Assembly: GCA_023213395.1 (NCBI GenBank)
Contig: CM041465.1
Coordinates: 118,303,741-118,367,740, forward strand
Direction: 5' to 3'
DNA length: 64,000 nucleotides
DNA from: Cycas panzhihuaensis
Lineage: Eukaryota > Cycadophyta
The position numbers and the translations under genes are program-made. This document shows positions 37,741 to 49,154 of the stretch, piece by piece. The notes under the pieces were generated by a model. The model was not told the origin of the DNA. It saw only the letters and a program-made list of their open reading frames with translations, and ran no database searches. Position 1 is the first letter of the stretch. The number at the start of each line of letters is the position of its first letter.

Positions 37741-40227
37741 TGCCCTTCGAAAATCGTAACGACCCAGGCGTACAGGAATAGCCTTGGGAAAGAGAGGTAT
37801 TTCCAGAGGAAGGTTCTCTAGAAGAGGGTCAAAAGGAGCGAAAGAACAAGAAGCTCTCGCTGCTTCCTTGGCGGCTTGAGATCGCGTAAGGACGTAAGTA
37901 GGAGTTGCTTCAAGCAACTGGATCACCTTCTTCCCCTTATTCCGGGGTCGCGAAGGCGGCGGGGTGCGATGGCTAGGAGAACAAGAGGAAGAAAACGAGT
38001 TCCGAGTACCCTTTCCCTTGTCGCGGGAAGGACGGGGGTCAGGTGATCTTCCTCGGTTTCGGTTGCTCTTAGTTTGGGTGTTGCGATCGTGTTCCCCATG
38101 TTTAGGGAACGGATCCTTGTGAACTAGTTGATCCAAATTAGGCCTTGAGGCCCTTTTGGGGGAAGAATCGCCTCGAGGGGCATCCTTAGGATGCTGGGCC
38201 CTACAACGCGAATCGTCGTGGAAGCACTCCCCATGAATGGAGCACCACTTCTTCTCAAGAGGAAGGTCGGACCTTCTCGCTTGAGAGGACTGGGCGTTTC
38301 CATTCCTAGGGAGAGGAGCTTGGGTGGTTTGTTGGACTTGTTTATTGGATGTAGGGGATGAAGGAGCTTGAAGCTTGAGTTCCTTCATCGTACGCTCGAA
38401 TGAGTGTATGGCTGATGTGAGAGGGTTTAAAGTCCTCTCAGTCGGATGAGAGGAAGACTGGGTAGGTTGTGAAGGTTTAGTATCCTTAGTTGGGGGTGGT
38501 GCCTCACTACCGGGCTTAAGAGGTTTCTTGAGACCAGCTTGGATCTCAATAGCCTCCAATGCCAAACACTTGGTGATCGCGGAGTCACATGTGGTCGCCC
38601 CCATCTTGAGGACTTCCACATGAACTTCGGGACGAAGTGCATTTACGAAAAGGTCTCGCTTCAGCTCCTCGGGCAATGTTGCCTTAGTGGAGTGAAGCAA
38701 GTCATGGAATCGCTGCACAAAGTCACGATTCATTTCGTCATGACCTTGTTTGAGCGAAAGAATGGACTTCATTCCACTCTCGAATGGACGGGCTACATCA
38801 AAATAGTTGATGAACTCGTCCACTAATTGCTGGAATGAATGGATAGAATGGGCAGGGAGACGGTAGAACCACTTGAGGGTGTCACCCTGCAAGGATCGCG
38901 GGAATAATTTTATTAAAATGTGGTCGTAAGCCCAATAATCAATACATGCCATAGAAAAACTATGCACATGCTCCGCGGGGTCTTGCAACAAAGTTCTGTC
39001 GAATCTAGGAACTTCAGGGGGATGAGGCGGCAGGTTGGTTCTTAACGCCTCAACGGAAAGAGGTGTTGACCTAAAGTCCATGAAGGGGCGTGCCCTTGCC
39101 TGGACCGTAGGGTCAACGAATATCGTAGTAGATAATGAACAAGGAGCGGATGGGGGTGGAACACCCATCCCTCCTTGAGGAAACGCCCCTTGCTAAAAAG
39201 AGGCATTGGGGTAGGTGCCTTGGAAGGGAGTTGGGTTCTCTTGCGAAGGCACAACAGATGGGATTGCATTGGATGACGGGCAAGACGGATGTGAAACCGG
39301 GTTTTGCCCATATGGGCCACCCGTAGGTGGAGCAACCCCATATAGGTGTAGTGGATCCACCCCATAAACTGGGAAATGGCTTCCTCTACCCTGCCCCCAA
39401 GGCTGAGAAGTATACCCTGGGGGAACGTAGAAGGAAGCACTAACGTGTTGGTTTTGAGGGTGTGTGGGAGCGGATCCCATATGACTAATAGTCGGGGTGC
39501 TAGTAGAATCAGCAGGCCTACTAGGAGCAACGTGTACCACATTAGGGGATGGCACATTGGTTTGGTTAGGGACAGGTATGCTAACCTTCAATTGAGGGAA
39601 AGACACACCACAGGGAGATCCCGAAACACTAGGACCTCAACGAGAAATGGAGGGCACGACACGTGCCCCCACTGCGGGAATAGGAAATGAGTGGGACACA
39701 CGCATGGACACAAAGGGATTCGTTGTCAAAGGAAGAGTAGATGAGGATAAGGCGTGCAGGGGAGGAGCGGAAGAGGAAGAGGCTCCTCCACGGAGGGCAC
39801 CCTCAAGCCATCCAACACGCGGTTGCAAGCGTGGTGCGCAGCGACACTCGTTAAGAGCTTTAACTACGTTAACAGGAGGGGTCCCTACATACTCGTAAGA
39901 GGTAATTGGGACCTCGAACAAAGTAGGTTCCTCAGAATGCTCCTCATAAGAGTCACCAATTACGTGGCAAGTCTCAAGAGGAGTGGATCCTTCTACGGCA
40001 TGGGTAGAGGGATGGACATCAAGCGAGAGATGTTGGTCACTTGGGTAATAAAGGGGTTCATCACCCTCTTGGGTGGACTCAGGAATAGAGGAAGGAAAAG
40101 CATGGGTTTCTAAAGTTGAAGTGTGGTAGGCCCAATCAGAAGAGTATCCCTCCATAGTCAGATCAGAATCTGACGAAGGAAGAGGGTGATACTCAGGGTC
40201 TTCTAACAATGGAGGTAGACTGCGCAA
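37663..40227 (-). pseudogene. gag: Tat-like gag, about 850 codons with two stops
   Basis: Three open segments (40227-39637, 39606-39193, 39168-37663) lie in a single frame, separated only by stop codons near 39637 and 39193, so this was one long gag. The N-terminal part is acidic and Ser/Pro-rich; the middle is Pro/Gly/Asn-rich. The third segment holds the retrotransposon gag domain (VPRFDRTLLQDPAEHVHSF, LIKLFPRSLQGDTLKWFYRL, FVQRFHDLLHS). A Cys/His cluster (WCSIHGECFHDDSRC) lies near its residue 300, the CxxHx4..Hx4C form typical of Tat elements. No ATG is clear at the very start; the frame opens after a TGA just upstream of 40227. Confidence 0.87.
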
Positions 40228-40391
40228 ACGATGAGAAAAGCGTCACATGCAAGATCAACCGACAATGTTAGGGAAAAGGAAAAGGCACACGCGTTGGGTA
40301 CCCAACGTAGAGATCGAAATAGGTATAAAAGGATCACAAGAAGGTAGCGAAACCAACGGAAGAGAGCGAAAACTAGCTCCCTTACTGGCAG

Positions 40392-40410
40392 TCCCCAATA
40401 TGGTCACCAA
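40392..40410 (-). other. Primer-binding site of the Tat-like element (tRNA-Asp-like)
   Basis: On the minus strand, directly after the LTR, the sequence reads TTGGTGACCATATTGGGGA. It follows the pattern of the TGGCGCCGTTGCCGGGGA site used by Athila/Tat elements, with several substitutions. The position is right; identity is partial. Confidence 0.6.
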
Positions 40411-42995
40411 TGGATGCGCGTCTACGGGATAGCTACCTAACTGATATGTGTGGTGAGAGCGGGTGGTGATGTAACTGAAGGTGAAACCTGTGAGAAACGT
40501 AATTATCACGCAGAGCACCCCGTGTGCCAGAGCGCGAGTTCGGGATCTGCAATGGAATATGGCTACTAACAAGTGATCCTCCACCACTTTGAACAAAGGG
40601 TGAAGATGCGTAGGGCAAACCTAGGTTGACCTAGGGACAGGATCCTCCCACCCTTGGGTGGCCGGAAGGGGAAGGAGAAGGTCCAAGAAAAATAGATCAA
40701 GAGTGTGCCTAAACAAGCTAACCGGGTACATAAGCAATGCAGGAGGTAAGAAACTTGTGCGGCTAAGAAGAGGAGGAAAGGTAGAGGGGAGGGTTCCTAT
40801 AGCCTTTCCTATGAGTAGCAAAGATACATGTACTAAAACAAATAAAGCATAATCAAAGCAAGATCAAATTTCCCCTTTTTGTTTTCCAATGTGTTAATTA
40901 CTAAGAAGAAATCAAAAAGGAAAAAATGTAGCAGAGTAGAGTAGAATATGCACCTGGACCAAGAGAGTACGTGACGAAGGCCTTCTCGATGAGCACCAAG
41001 CTACTCCACGCGGCATATTGAATGCAAAATGTTACGGCGGATTGAAAAGGGGCTCCCTTACCTTCCTCGGAAAAATACCAAATGCGATGCCAAGGAAAGA
41101 AAGGAAGTAAATGTTAATAACTGAAGAAGTGCGAAGGTATGATGTACATGAGGGCGCTTACCCGCGACAGAGCTAGCGAACAATATCCTCCAGGCTCCCC
41201 AAGTACCTGCAAGCAATGGCAACCTCTCCCTTCCCGGAGGAAGGATACTAACATGCAATACAAGATTCTAACAATATATGTCTATATAGTACAAATATGA
41301 ATCTAAATACACATGTGTTAGTATCAATCCAACGATGAAAGTACGCAAAAGAGAGTAACCAAAGCAAAAGTAAATGACCGGTAAGCCTCGGAGTGGCCCA
41401 CCTCCTGCAAATGACGCCTTAACCTTCCCCCAAGAGCCATGAGGCAGCGAGGGCAAGGCCAAGAGCAATGGCTGGAAACGGCAACGAGGAGGTGAAGAGG
41501 GGCTGAAGAAAACCTACGGCGAACCGGGATGCTATGAAGAGCAAGCCAAGCAGTCGGGAAGAAAGTTAGGCAAAGACTAGCAGTTGGGACTTATGTAAGT
41601 TGCCCAAACTTGAACAAAGGCCCTCAAATCAGTGCTACAACTTGTGACAGCACTGATCTCAGTGGCCAAAAGAGGGCCAACAAACCCTTGTTTGTGTGCC
41701 AAGGACAGCACAAGGCGAGAGGGAGGATTTGGGCGGCTTAGAGCTGCTTAGGGAGCGTGGAAGGTGGTACGGAATCCACCCAGCTCCTTCCCAAAGCCTA
41801 TGCCAACCCTCAATGCCACTGCCTTGAGCAGCAAACGCATGCAAGAGGCACAAAGACAGTGGCAAAACAACCCACTAAAAGGAAGAAAACCAAACTCTCA
41901 AGGACAAGCAGGGAGCAAGTAAGATGGAGCATTAATATCACAAGAAAAGCAATGTAAACCAAGAAATACCTGAGTGAGGGAGGCAAGAGACTTGCCTCAG
42001 CCAAGGGGCAATGAATAGGGGCTGAGAAATCAGCCCAGGTCTGGAGTGCAGCAGGTTTGGGACCCTGCTAAGGAGGTTGGAAGGGAAACACCTGCACTTG
42101 GAGCACTTGAGGACTGCCTGGGTAAAGATCTACTGGAACCTCTCCAAGGGGCCCTCTCCAAGGTGCATGAGGGGCTAGGAGAATGTCCTAGCCACACCAA
42201 AGGAGAGCAGGGTATTGTAGGAGAGACACAGGTCCTGTGGTAGCAACAGAGCAGCAGGGAAAAGCAGAGCACAGCCGTGTTTCCTTGAGGAGCAATTCAA
42301 GAGTGAGCAAAAAAAAAAAAAAGTTCCAAAAATGAGTAATTCATGCCTTAAATAGCCAACCTGAACCCTAAAGCGAGCAATTAGGGCGCGACTGGGAGAG
42401 AGTTAAGTCGTGAGACATGTGGCAGTTTCGCAATAAATGCGAAATTACCACGACGGATTTTAAAAAATAAATTAGAACAGTTGTACCGCCGCAAACTCCG
42501 TGGTACCGCGAATATCCGTGATGCAGAAATTCTAGCCAGACGAACCCGAGGCAAAACAGCCCCGCCAACTAGCCTAAGCTGGGGGCAGATGACAAAAAGG
42601 GCCAATGGGGGGCTGAGACACCTACTCGGGGGCAAACAAGCTAACAAACGGGTCCAATAGAGCAAAAATGTGGCTCGAATAGAGTGTCAAGTCAACCAAA
42701 AGATGACGGGTCATCACACGGGCGGAGGTGGCGCAAACCTAGTGGATCTTGAAGCGAGGAGGGCAGATGCGGGAAGTGAAGTAGCCACCAGGGTGCCACA
42801 CTCGTTGGGAGTGTGCCCCTGCTATAGTCGTCATAGGCTATAATAAGTGTAGATGACGACAAAGTTGCCCACAAGCCACACACATGCAGGCATGCAAGCA
42901 AACACTCATCAAAAGAAAGTGATGATAAGGCGAGAAACATACCTGCACTTACCTGAGTCGGTGATTCTGCATCCATTCCCGGAAGCTGGGAAATA
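40411..42995 (-). repeat. 5' LTR of the Tat-like element
   Basis: 2585 bp. On the minus strand it starts TATTTCCCAGC (TG decayed to TA) and ends GACGCGCATCCA. It is flanked on its outer side by the duplicate GCTGC and pairs with 31229-33809. Confidence 0.93.
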
Positions 42996-43000
42996 GCTGC

Positions 43001-43515
43001 CAAGAGAATTCTCAGCTACATTAAGGGAATAATTGATCATGGTCTCTGTTATAACTCTTCAAATAAATGTAGCCTGATTGGCTATTCTAACGCGGATTGG
43101 GCTAATGATATGGAAGATAGGAAATCTATCATAGGTTATGTTTTTAACATTGGTTTAGTAGCAATATCTTGGAATACAAAGAAGCAACCCACTGTGTCAT
43201 TATCCACAACAGAAGCAGAATACAAGGTAGCTGAAGTGACAGGTCGAGAAGCTGTTTGGATTAGAAGACTACTTGAAGATTTACATCAAAGGCAAAGCGA
43301 TCCTATGATTATTCATTGTGACAATCAAATCACAATATAAATGTCAAAGAATCTAGTCTTACATATAAGAACAAAGCATATTGAGATTAAACATCACTAC
43401 ATTTGAGAGCTGGTTAAAGAAGGACAGATTGAACTTGTACATTGCATACTATTTACAAAGGCTCTACCAAGGATCAAGCATTACAAGCTTAAAGAAGGTT
43501 TAGGAATTTTTTAAA
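43001..43515 (+). pseudogene. pol: Copia-B pol, second part (RNase H C-terminal half)
   Basis: Resumes exactly where 31223 stopped: AAKRILSYIKGIIDHGL, then CSLIGYSNADWANDMEDRKS, TKKQPTVSLSTTEAEYK and REAVWIRRLLEDL. These are the RNase H hallmarks of copia, including the Asp and Glu of the active site (ADW, TEAEY). The last part reaches YKLKEGLGIF and a stop at about 43512. This stretch has only a few stops. Confidence 0.88.
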
Positions 43516-43521
43516 ATGTGC

Positions 43522-43533
43522 ATTATGGGGGAG
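43522..43533 (+). other. Polypurine tract of Copia-B
   Basis: TTATGGGGGAG precedes the 3' LTR start TGTTAGA at 43534. Confidence 0.85.
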
Positions 43534-43639
43534 TGTTAGAAAATAACTTGTAATGCACATTTGTCAGCTTACAAGATTTATATCTTTACATTATTATTAA
43601 GTGTCGGTTTTCATTATACTCATGAATTTATGAGTATTT
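43534..43639 (+). repeat. 3' LTR of Copia-B, first piece
   Basis: Matches the first half of 27542-27744 and stops at TATTT (43635-43639), where the gag-only element is inserted. The remainder is at 49647-49749. Confidence 0.93.
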
Positions 43640-44109
43640 TGATGGAAATAGAATATAGCTAAACTGCTCTGATACTAAATGTAGGAAATATATAGCAGGA
43701 GAATAGGCAGAAGATATAATAAACTTTAATATATTCCAAATAACAGTATTACATCAAATATTCAATACAAATCTATGTAACAATGTAGATCGATGTTGCA
43801 CAAATGAACTATAAGAGTATGATAGTATTGTCTTCAATGCATTGTTGTTGAGAGCATGACAAATATCCTCAAAGGAGGCGGTGTCTAAAGACACCTGGGT
43901 TGTACACCCCATAATATAAATAGTTTTGGGGGAGGAGGAAAACTCCTCAACCCCTGAATTTAAATTAATAATAAAATAATATAACTTAACTCAAATTAAC
44001 ATTAACTTACCTTAACTTACCTACATGTGTTTTAGCATCACATGTGTAAATTGAGGTGCACAATCCTAGTAGGTAAGAGGGAGTTGAGTGATGACATTAC
44101 ACTCCAACA
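43640..44109 (-). repeat. 3' LTR of the gag-only element
   Basis: 470 bp, pairing with 49155-49646. It contains CTCTGATACTAAATGTAG (43665-43682), which on the minus strand looks like another primer-site remnant inside the LTR. Confidence 0.92.
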
Positions 44110-44124
44110 TTCTCCCCCTTAATG
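44110..44124 (-). other. Polypurine tract of the gag-only element
   Basis: Minus strand CATTAAGGGGGAGAA ends immediately before the 3' LTR start TGTTGGAGT. Confidence 0.88.
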
Positions 44125-44215
44125 TCATCACGAACACTTGTATCTTTTCCTTAAACTTATTGAACTTGTACTTGAAAAAAACTTTGAAATTCTAATCTTG
44201 ATTTTTATCAACTCT

Positions 44216-44868
44216 TCACACCCTTATAGTCACATATGTCTCTTTATCATGGAATGATGTAGAAAAACTATAAGTAGATGAAACTTGATTCAAATATAAA
44301 TGAATAGCTATAATTTTGACTTTGTCAATTGGAACATTAAGAAAGCTTTGAACTTGAACTTTTGTAATATTTATACTTTGAACAATTGTTATATCATCAG
44401 GTTCATTCTTTGTCATATCATCAGATTCATTCTGTGTTATGTCATAAGATTCATCTCCATTCTCCCTCTCAAATGGAGGATCAAATCCTTGTGCAACAAG
44501 GTGGTCATGCATTTGATCTAAAGCTTAATTCATTTTGTCATCATGATCTACCTATTCTATTACCTGTCTCACATGCTCATCAAAAATATCATCAAATACA
44601 TGGAGGGTATCTCTCCTCCATAAGTAGAAATCAATACATTCCAAACCGATTTAGAAGTTGTTAATTTAGAAACCAGTAAAAAAACATCATCAGTCATAGT
44701 GCAATATAATAAACCTAAAACTTCATTACCTTTTCTAAAATTTTCTTTAATACTAAGGTCACATTCATGTTGTAAATACTTCGAAAGATCATGTTTAATA
44801 AAGTAAGTTTGCATGGTGTCATACCATAGTGAAAAGTTATGGCCATCGAAAATGGGAAATTGTGCCAT
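44216..44868 (-). pseudogene. gag: Short copia-type gag of the gag-only element
   Basis: From the ATG at 44868 the frame reads MAQFPIFDGHNFSLWYDTM, then CDLSIKENFRKGNEVLGLLY and LTTSKSVWNVLISTYGG. This is the start of the DUF4219/UBN2 capsid region of copia gag, open for 99 codons to a stop near 44569. A second open stretch in another frame (44512-44216) has a repeated Asp-Asp-Ile-Thr/Asn-Glu phrase and no known domain. No zinc knuckle is seen. Either a frameshift ended a longer gag or the second frame is only a by-product. The capsid start alone might still interact with partner Gag; that is inference. Confidence 0.7.
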
Positions 44869-44879
44869 TTTATTAAAAA

Positions 44880-46500
44880 ACTTTAGTATATAAAATGAAC
44901 ATGCTTTAACAAGTTAAAATATCAATAAATCAATGAATATATATGATTTCAAATTCCCTTTAGAAAGTCAATCAACTAGGCATAATAAGGAAATAATCTT
45001 TTTTAAAATTGATAAAAGAACTTTTCAATATATGTATGCCTTTCAAATAAACTTTGAGATGAAGTGAATATAAGAGCACATATAAAGATCTTTTGCCTTG
45101 ATAATAATATAAAATACTAAAAATGAAATATATAAAAATATTTTTCACTTTGAGAAAATAACAATATAAAGAAATTTTTAATAAAAAATTAATATGCTCC
45201 TTAAAAGAAGGCTTGAATGATAACCTTAGGTTTGAGGGATTCAAAAGTATATTAAATGATATCAGAATGATATAAAACTTTACGAGTATAAAGATAAACA
45301 AAATGTGAACTTAATAGAACTAACCGTTCTGAAAACGGGTTCCTAGAAATCAAGTTTTAGTGAATCAAAGGTACATGCCTTGTTTTAAGGCTAAACAGGA
45401 GCAGGGGGTCAAAATGCTAACAAAATACTTATAGAATGCTGTAAGGTGATCAAATATTATTTATAAAATTGTTCAATGTACTTTCAATTGAAAAATTTTA
45501 AAAATATATATTAAAAAATGTGTAAAAATAGCAGATTTAAGGCAATAAAGTACCTCTATTTTGAATGATTTGAAAATCAGTAAAAATATATCAAAATGTA
45601 TAAAAAATTATGTCAAATCGAAGAGAATTGAGTCATCTTTCTAATGAAACTAGCAGAATTAAAATCTAATACAAAATAAAAAAGTTATAGCAAAAATGGT
45701 AACATGTGTCTTTATGTAAAATGTTGAGAAACATGCTAAAAACAACTAAATTCCCACTTTTAGTGATTAAAATACTAATGAAAATGAATTCAAAAAATTA
45801 AAATAAGAAGTGGGTATTGAAGTTTGTAGAACGTAGATCGCTATAGAAGAAATCTAGATAGAAAATAATTTACCAGTAATAAATTATGGTCAGTTCTAAA
45901 AGTGATTTTGTTAAAAGTGTGAAAAAGGCTAAAAATTTGAATGTCTGACATTAAATTGGCCGAAACGGGGTTAAATCAGCACCAAATTAGTCATATGACC
46001 AATCAAAATTAGTGTAAAGAAAATTTTTGATCTAATGGAACTAGTTTCATCTGAAACCGATGCTCCAACAAAGAGTTTTGGCAAAAAATGCCAATAACCT
46101 TATAAAAAATAAAAAATTAAAAAAAATAAAAATGAAAAACATTTATAAAAACATGAAAAAACTTTTTTGGAAGTGACTAGCAGTCACGTGATGGTAAAAT
46201 GGGACTGGGGGTGAGATTTAGAGGGGGCTAGGGTTTACATAACTTGGATTTCAAAGTTTATGAAATATGTAAAAAAAAGAATTTAACTTTATTAAAAGAT
46301 GAAAGGCAGGAAACCTGGACTATTTATAAAATCTGATATAAAATTAGAGTTAAGCAGAATAAAATATATATGCAAGCTAAAAGAAATATATAAACAATGG
46401 ACGGCTTGAGTCAGCTCAATATAATATATCTATCTAATAAAACTATATATATAAACGTTGTCAAACGCTGCCAATGAATGGCGCTGTTAATGCTGCCAAT
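44880..46500. other. AT-rich interior of the gag-only element, no gene seen
   Basis: Stops in all frames. It contains loosely repeated phrases about 100-150 bp apart ('aatgaaactag', 'aaaagttatagc', 'gtcaaatcgaagag') similar to those at 1-600 of the window. Confidence 0.5.
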
Positions 46501-46508
46501 AATAATAT

Positions 46509-46628
46509 ATATAAATGCCTGAATGAAGTGCTAATAAATCCGTTGATGACTGCTGTGAACGCTGCGTTATATAAATGCCCAAATGAAGTGCTAATAAAGC
46601 CATTGATGACTACTGTGAACGCTGCGTT
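46509..46628. repeat. 60-bp tandem duplication
   Basis: Units 46509-46568 and 46569-46628 both run ATATAAATGCC to GTGAACGCTGCGTT with five or so differences. Neighbouring sequence has more short echoes (GCTGCCAAT; GAATGAAGCGCTAGTAATAA at 46689). Confidence 0.93.
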
Positions 46629-47780
46629 CTAATAAAAAAATAATAGTTGCAAACACATTACGCCGCTTTGGGCATTACAGAGGTCCCCGAATGAAGCGCT
46701 AGTAATAATAACACCCGAATGAATAGGGCTATTAATAATAAAACTACTCATCCAATAGTTGTTATCGCAGATCCAAGATTGACAGCCGAGCAATGGGCGT
46801 GATTTAGTAGTGGCAAAGACCAGACAACAATAGGCAGTAATGGCAAAATATGATGATGTCGTAATGGCAATTTGTTGAATAGTCAAATCAGATGGGCTAG
46901 AGCAAAGGGGTATATAATCCAACGGTTGAGGAGGACGCCAACGGATACCTAAAGTCACATAAAGAGGACGCCAACGAATGAAGAGGACGCCAATGGAAGA
47001 TATATTTGTGTATTGTTTGAATACGGACTATAGTTACTTATGGAGGGTACACTACAGAGGAAAGGTCCAATCAGTAGATACCACTTACAAATCTAGCTCC
47101 AAAAATCTACTCGATGTCTCATTCTTACACATCTCTACTCAGTGCATGGTACATGGATCAGCGGGCAAAGAGCCACACCACAAAGATTACAGAAAGCTTT
47201 GGTAGGGAGTAATGGTGGGGTCTACCAGTCTGGGAGCAACTATTTATACATCTCGATTTACTGCTAATGCTCTTCGCGGAGTCCACAGGTTGCTTAATAT
47301 GCAGGTAACAGAAAGGCCCCCCTCACTAATAAAGCTCCAAAAGTCAGCAGAGCCAGATTTCAGCATCAACGATGTTGAATAAATGTGTTTTAATATTGCT
47401 TCCTTTTGTAATATCCAAGTGAAGGCGATGGTGTAATACAGAATGGACAACCAAATAAATGTGCTGGTGATCACCCCAACGGTAGTGGCAGGTCCTTTCC
47501 TTACACTTGCCCTTCCCCTCTCTGTGGGAGTAAGGATAAAGGAAATAGAATTCCAAATTGATTTAATGTCTAATGTCTCAAAGACAAAGGAAGGAGATGA
47601 AGGTATGAAGAGAATGGACACGGCTCCCCCACATAAAGGTGGTAAATCTGCTAGGAGACTTCTATGTAACTCCAGCTTTAGCTCCACCAGGAGGCTTATT
47701 ATGTGTAAAAAAAAATAATGAAAGAATAATAATTGATAGAATATTTCAAAGAAAAATATATATTTGTACAATATAAACAT
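46629..47780. other. Less AT-rich block inside the gag-only element, possible captured sequence
   Basis: Higher complexity than its flanks. AGGACGCCAA is repeated three times at 46931, 46962 and 46983. The longest open frame is on the minus strand (47780-47244, 178 codons, hydrophobic start, LPPLCGGAVSILFIP), overlapping a plus-strand frame at 47443-47718 and a short one at about 47211-47382 (ATIYTSRFTANALRGVHRLL). I recognise none of them. A host fragment picked up by the element is possible, but the strand is undecided. Confidence 0.35.
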
Positions 47781-47917
47781 GGATTTATAAATCTCTTATA
47801 CTTTTGTTATGTAACTGTTTGAATATTGGCTTGCATATGATTGTGTCTCGTACATGCTACCTTACTATTATAACAAATATAGAAAAGTAATCAATGGAGA
47901 GGTTCTCAAGCAAAGTT

Positions 47918-48050
47918 GTGGAATCTAAACCCTTATGCATCTGCCTTCCAAATTCCTTAGGGCCTTTAAATCAAGGGCTAGAGATGTTAAATAAATAGTG
48001 GAATCTAAACCCTTATGCAAGTGCCTTCCAAATTCCTTAGGGCATTTTAA
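47918..48050. repeat. 80-bp-period direct repeat
   Basis: GTGGAATCTAAACCCTTATG, then TGCCTTCCAAATTCCTTAGG, occurs at 47918-47963 and again at 47998-48043 with few changes. Confidence 0.9.
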
Positions 48051-48179
48051 AAAATCTATGAAGAAAATATGTCAAATAAATAACCTGCACATATACTTGT
48101 ATCTAAAATATTGTCAAATGTGTTGCAACAAATATTTATATCAAAGAACCAAGATCTATGTATTTAGATCTAAAAATGA

Positions 48180-49140
48180 AATAAGAACCTAGAATACATA
48201 GCTGTAGCTGACTTGATCTTGTATATACCTTCTTCAGAAGGCTGAATATGCCTCAAATATTGTAGATATGATAAACAGTTGATTTGCAGCAGAAAAACAG
48301 GCTTGAAAAGCTTCCAATAGATAAATCTTCTTTCTCACAAGTTGAATATAGGCAGATCTGCTGTAACAAATGATTTGGTGGGCAGGATATGCACCCAAAA
48401 GCTGCAGGTCTATAAAAAACTTGAAAATATAGTAAAAAATATAATGAAAAATATAGATCTGGAATGAAATACAACAGATCTAAACTAAATGTAGCAGAAA
48501 ATGTTGAAAAAACTTGATAAAATAAGCAGATCTTAAGCTAAATAATACAGATCCGATGTGAGTATAGCAGATCTATAACCAAATAATTACAAATGTGAAC
48601 AAATATACCAGAAAATAGTGAAAAACTTACTGAAATAAGCAAATCTATAATAAAAAATAGCAGATCTAAAGTAACAAATTGTAGATCTTTGAAGAAAACT
48701 TGTATGAGTCTTGTTTGTAGTTGAAAACTTTCACAGATCTGAGAAAATATTCAATAAGTAGATAAAAAATTGCCACAAAATGATGAAACGTATGGTAAAA
48801 TATGTAAATCTGAAGAAAGATAGCTCAAATCTGAGAAAAAAACTTGAGCAAATGTAACTTGCTGTTGATCTCCTTCACAAATCTTTGAAAAAGTATAGCT
48901 TGTAGCTGAAATCCTTCATAAATCTGCACAAATCTGTGAAAAATCTGAAAAAACACTTGTTATATCACAAAAAATAACTCAATAATGAGTAAATCTTGAT
49001 GAAAAATATATAAAAACTTGCTGAAAAGAATTTCAGAAAATAAATATAGCTAATATATCTTTCTTGTAAGAAAATCTGTTGTAGAATGCCAGTAGATCTT
49101 ATTGCTCTTCTTCAAAACTTCAGCAGGCCAACAATCATCT
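48180..49140. repeat. Leader region with clustered AGATCT-type motifs
   Basis: Next to the 5' LTR (minus), the phrase GCAGATCT or close variants (ACAGATCT, GTAGATCT, GCAAATCT) occurs over a dozen times between 48350 and 48960, embedded in similar contexts (TAGCAGATCTA, GAAAAACTTG). It looks like a badly decayed short tandem array. No gene is seen. Confidence 0.6.
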
Positions 49141-49154
49141 ACTCTAATACTAAA

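Larger units (their letters stand above)
31229..42995 (-). mobile_element. Tat/Athila-like Ty3/gypsy element, pol-deleted, nested in Copia-B
   Basis: 11.8 kb on the minus strand. Two 2.58-kb LTRs flank a large gag, a protease and a fused RT/integrase remnant. The duplicate GCTGC is perfect (31224-31228 and 42996-43000) and interrupts the Copia-B codons for Asn-Ala-Ala before RNase H. Gag type, long LTRs, a tRNA-Asp-like primer site and a long region after pol all point to the Ogre/Tat/Athila clade, Tat side more likely. It is clearly richer in G+C than its surroundings. Most of RT, RNase H and the integrase core are deleted, so it is non-autonomous. Confidence 0.92.
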
